NCBI GenBank assembly: GCA_024642705.1
Contig: JAHEAQ010000050.1
Span: forward strand, 2,244-38,577
Length of the DNA stretch: 36,334 bases
From: Bacteroidota bacterium
Lineage (GTDB): Bacteria > Bacteroidota > Bacteroidia > Chitinophagales > Saprospiraceae
Direction: 5' to 3'
Positions 35,242 to 36,334 of the stretch are shown in pieces. Both the position numbers and the translations under genes were made by a program. Under the pieces are notes generated by a model. The model worked only from the letters and a program-made list of their open reading frames with translations, was not told where the DNA came from and searched no databases. Each line of letters begins with the position of its first letter. Within the stretch, counting starts at the first letter, position 1.

Positions 35242-35387
35242 GTTAATGCGCTTTAAATAAAATGTGGAAAATAATTTTAAAGTTAATATTTAGTAGGCAA
35301 TTGTCAAAAATGTTTTTCAAAATGTAAAATTGCGTGAGAATTTCTCAATTGGGGAACTATTTGATATCAAGATTACATTAGTACCAA

Positions 35388-35819
35388 GTGATGAATAATG
35401 AATCCAGAAATATTATTGAAAATTGTGCCCAAGAGCTGGTATTTAAAACTTCCAGATCAGGTGGGAGTGGTGGTCAACACGTCAATAAAGTAGAAACAAA
35501 AGTGAGTTTAAGATGGGATTTCACTTCTTCATTGAATCTTACTGAAGAACAAAAGGTAAAAATTTTAGAGGGATTAAGTGGTTATGTCAATAATAAAAGT
35601 GTGTTGATTCTTAATGCAGAGGAAGATCGTTCTCAATTAAAAAATAAAGAGATAGTGGTCAAAAAGTGGGAACAACTTATTCATAAAACTTTTGTAAGAA
35701 AGAAAATTAGAAAGCCAAGCTTGCCAAGTCAATCCTCCATAGAAAAGAGAAAAAAATTAAAGACATCCAGATCAGAAATTAAAGAAAAACGGAAAAAACC
35801 AAATTTGGATTTATTTTGA
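35388..35819 (+). CDS. arfB: Peptidyl-tRNA hydrolase ArfB
   Basis: ArfB (YaeJ) rescues ribosomes stalled without a stop codon by hydrolysing peptidyl-tRNA. The 143-residue protein has the release-factor domain with the catalytic GGQ (Gly28-Gly29-Gln30) in RSGGSGGQHVNKVETKV. It lacks the stop-codon-reading domain of RF1/RF2 and ends in a long Lys/Arg-rich tail (RKKLKTSRSEIKEKRKKP) that enters the mRNA channel. The length is usual for the family. The gene ends 192 nt before the tRNA-like RNA gene on the same strand. Confidence 0.93.
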   Translation: MMNNESRNIIENCAQELVFKTSRSGGSGGQHVNKVETKVSLRWDFTSSLNLTEEQKVKILEGLSGYVNNKSVLILNAEEDRSQLKNKEIVVKKWEQLIHKTFVRKKIRKPSLPSQSSIEKRKKLKTSRSEIKEKRKKPNLDLF

Positions 35820-35943
35820 GGGTTGAAAAAATTAGAAAATTTTCAAAAAGGGCATAAATGATTTATTTATAATTGTAAAAGTCGCAATAAAAATAGTAAA
35901 ATGTTTAAAATAATGTAAATATTATAACTTTTTATTGAAAATA

Positions 35944-35976
35944 TTTGTATAAAAGAACCATTCTGTTGTATATTTG
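35944..35976 (+). promoter_or_regulatory. Promoter of the tRNA-like RNA gene
   Basis: TATATTTG (35969-35976) matches the TAnnTTTG -7 consensus exactly. TTTG (35944-35947) lies 21 nt upstream. Transcription would start at about 35981-35984, right at the leader hairpin. Confidence 0.65.
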
Positions 35977-35980
35977 TATT

Positions 35981-36004
35981 ATCAATTAATAAAGAATAAT
36001 TGAT
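35981..36004 (+). other. Leader hairpin of the tRNA-like transcript
   Basis: ATCAATTA (35981-35988) pairs perfectly with TAATTGAT (35997-36004) across an 8-nt loop. It begins at the predicted transcription start and ends 6 nt before the acceptor stem. It could protect the 5' end or be removed by RNase P. Confidence 0.5.
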
Positions 36005-36010
36005 TTATAA

Positions 36011-36165
36011 TGTGAGGTGATGAAACGGCAGACGTGCCCTCCTGTCTCGGGGGTGAGGAACACGCGATAAACACGGTATAGTTTTCTGGCAACAGAAATG
36101 GGATTGACCACATTCTTTGTACCGCGGCTAAGCTCCTCGTGAAGGTTCGAATCCTTCTCTCACAG
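36011..36165 (+). ncRNA. tRNA-like RNA with an 87-nt variable domain
   Basis: The acceptor stem TGTGAGG (36011-36017) pairs with TCTCACA (36158-36164), with one G-U. U8 and G9 follow, then a 3-bp D stem ATG/CGT and a Leu-style D loop with GG at 36027-36028. The anticodon stem CCCTC/GGGGG (36037-36041, 36049-36053) holds loop CTGTCTC, so the triplet is GUC. The T arm GAAGG-TTCGAAT-CCTTC (36141-36157) is fully canonical. Between anticodon and T arms are 87 nt (36054-36140) instead of the usual 4-20. These contain GAGGA/TCCTC (36055-36059, 36134-36138), CGGTA/TACCG (36074-36078, 36120-36124) and TTTCTG-GCAA-CAGAAA (36083-36098). No CCA is encoded (GCA follows or includes the discriminator), and position 37 is a pyrimidine, so ordinary decoding is doubtful. 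It is not a tmRNA: far too short and without a tag frame. Confidence 0.7.
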
Positions 36166-36175
36166 CAAGATTGTT

Positions 36176-36218
36176 AAGAGGTGATGTTCAATAATGAGCA
36201 TCACCTCTTTTATTTTAA
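36176..36218 (+). terminator. Strong intrinsic terminator of the tRNA-like RNA
   Basis: AAGAGGTGATG (36176-36186) pairs perfectly with CATCACCTCTT (36199-36209), and three more inner pairs including one G-U extend it to 14 bp. TTTATTTTA follows. The RNA gene is therefore a complete unit from about 35982 to 36214. Confidence 0.88.
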
Positions 36219-36334
36219 GACTCGCTCCTAATCAAATGGAGTTATATTTTCCTCGATTTAATTTTCAGTTTAGCATATCTAATTCGGGTGTTATTATATT
36301 CCTATAAGTGTGTATAACAAATTGCAAAAAATCT
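36219..36334. other. AT-rich right end, no supported gene
   Basis: I see no gene with support. A minus-strand frame is open from the window edge to a stop at 36265-36267 (22 codons). It might be the tail of a gene to the right but is too short to judge. Confidence 0.4.

Noticed and set aside
35335-35347. TGAGAA-T-TTCTCA palindrome between the GH113-like and arfB genes
   Set aside because: It is short and AT-rich, and no promoter box could be placed around it with confidence.
36054-36140. Group I or group II intron in a tRNA gene
   Set aside because: The insert is too short, lies in the variable region rather than the anticodon loop, and shows no P7 or domain V core.
36011-36165. tmRNA or ordinary tRNA-Asp/tRNA-Leu
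   Set aside because: A tmRNA needs about 350 nt, a tag frame and pseudoknots. Asp tRNAs are class I with a 5-nt variable loop. Leu tRNAs do not carry GUC or an 87-nt variable region, and position 37 here is a pyrimidine.
36265-36333. Open minus-strand frame at the window edge
   Set aside because: Only 22 codons are visible, with no motif; it cannot be told from chance.
1-36334. CRISPR array, insertion sequence, prophage or integrase
   Set aside because: No regularly spaced repeats, transposase or recombinase motifs were seen on either strand.

Overview
The window looks like chromosomal DNA from an AT-rich Bacteroidota (Saprospiria/Cytophagia-like; the lineage is inferred). Evidence: two PorT-type outer-membrane barrels, a SusC/TonB-style receptor with a carboxypeptidase-like N-terminal domain, a DUF4834-like micro-protein, 7TM-AraC regulators, no obvious Shine-Dalgarno sequences, and promoters of the Bacteroidota type (TTTG about 19-22 nt before TAnnTTTG). 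I see no insertion sequence, integrase, CRISPR array or rRNA. Most of the window is ordinary core and metabolic genome.

Layout. 1-130: 3' end of a Fic-type gene. 334-2309: prolipoprotein diacylglyceryl transferase (lgt, minus) and a small barrel. 2347-7321 (minus): a complete four-enzyme trans-4-hydroxyproline catabolic cluster (D-amino-acid dehydrogenase, 4-hydroxyproline epimerase, 2-oxoglutarate-semialdehyde dehydrogenase, DapA-like deaminase), with a divergent cupin-AraC regulator at 7448-8302. 8400-11277: membrane AraC regulator and an Lnt-like N-acyltransferase. 11412-13299: overlapping DUF4834-like micro-protein, RluA-type pseudouridine synthase and thiL. 13433-16259: Tat-type metallo-beta-lactamase protein, OsmC and metZ. 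16311-20907: DUF3089 lipoprotein, histidine kinase and TonB receptor, tightly packed. 20908-21281: a candidate small RNA with its own promoter and terminator. 21282-24792: PorT barrel, alpha/beta hydrolase, DinB, TANGO2/NRDE. 24910-28428: VOC-bicupin protein, Na+-dependent neurotransmitter-family symporter and isopenicillin-N-synthase-like oxygenase. 28505-30099: trmB and a GT2 glycosyltransferase. 30162-35241 (minus): zinc-ribbon coiled coil, Nif3-like, heptose-1-P adenylyltransferase, UPF0104 flippase-like, panC and a GH113-like hydrolase. 35388-35819: ArfB.

The most unusual object is at the right end. Positions 36011-36165 fold as a class-II (Leu-like) tRNA with canonical acceptor, D and T arms, but the variable region is 87 nt instead of about 10-20 and contains nested helices and a GCAA tetraloop hairpin. 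The anticodon-position triplet is GUC, followed by a pyrimidine at position 37, and no CCA is encoded. It has its own promoter (exact TATATTTG box), a 5' leader hairpin and a very strong intrinsic terminator, so it looks like an independent roughly 225-nt RNA gene. I do not recognise it as a described RNA family; it is the best candidate in this window for something new. All folds were done by eye.
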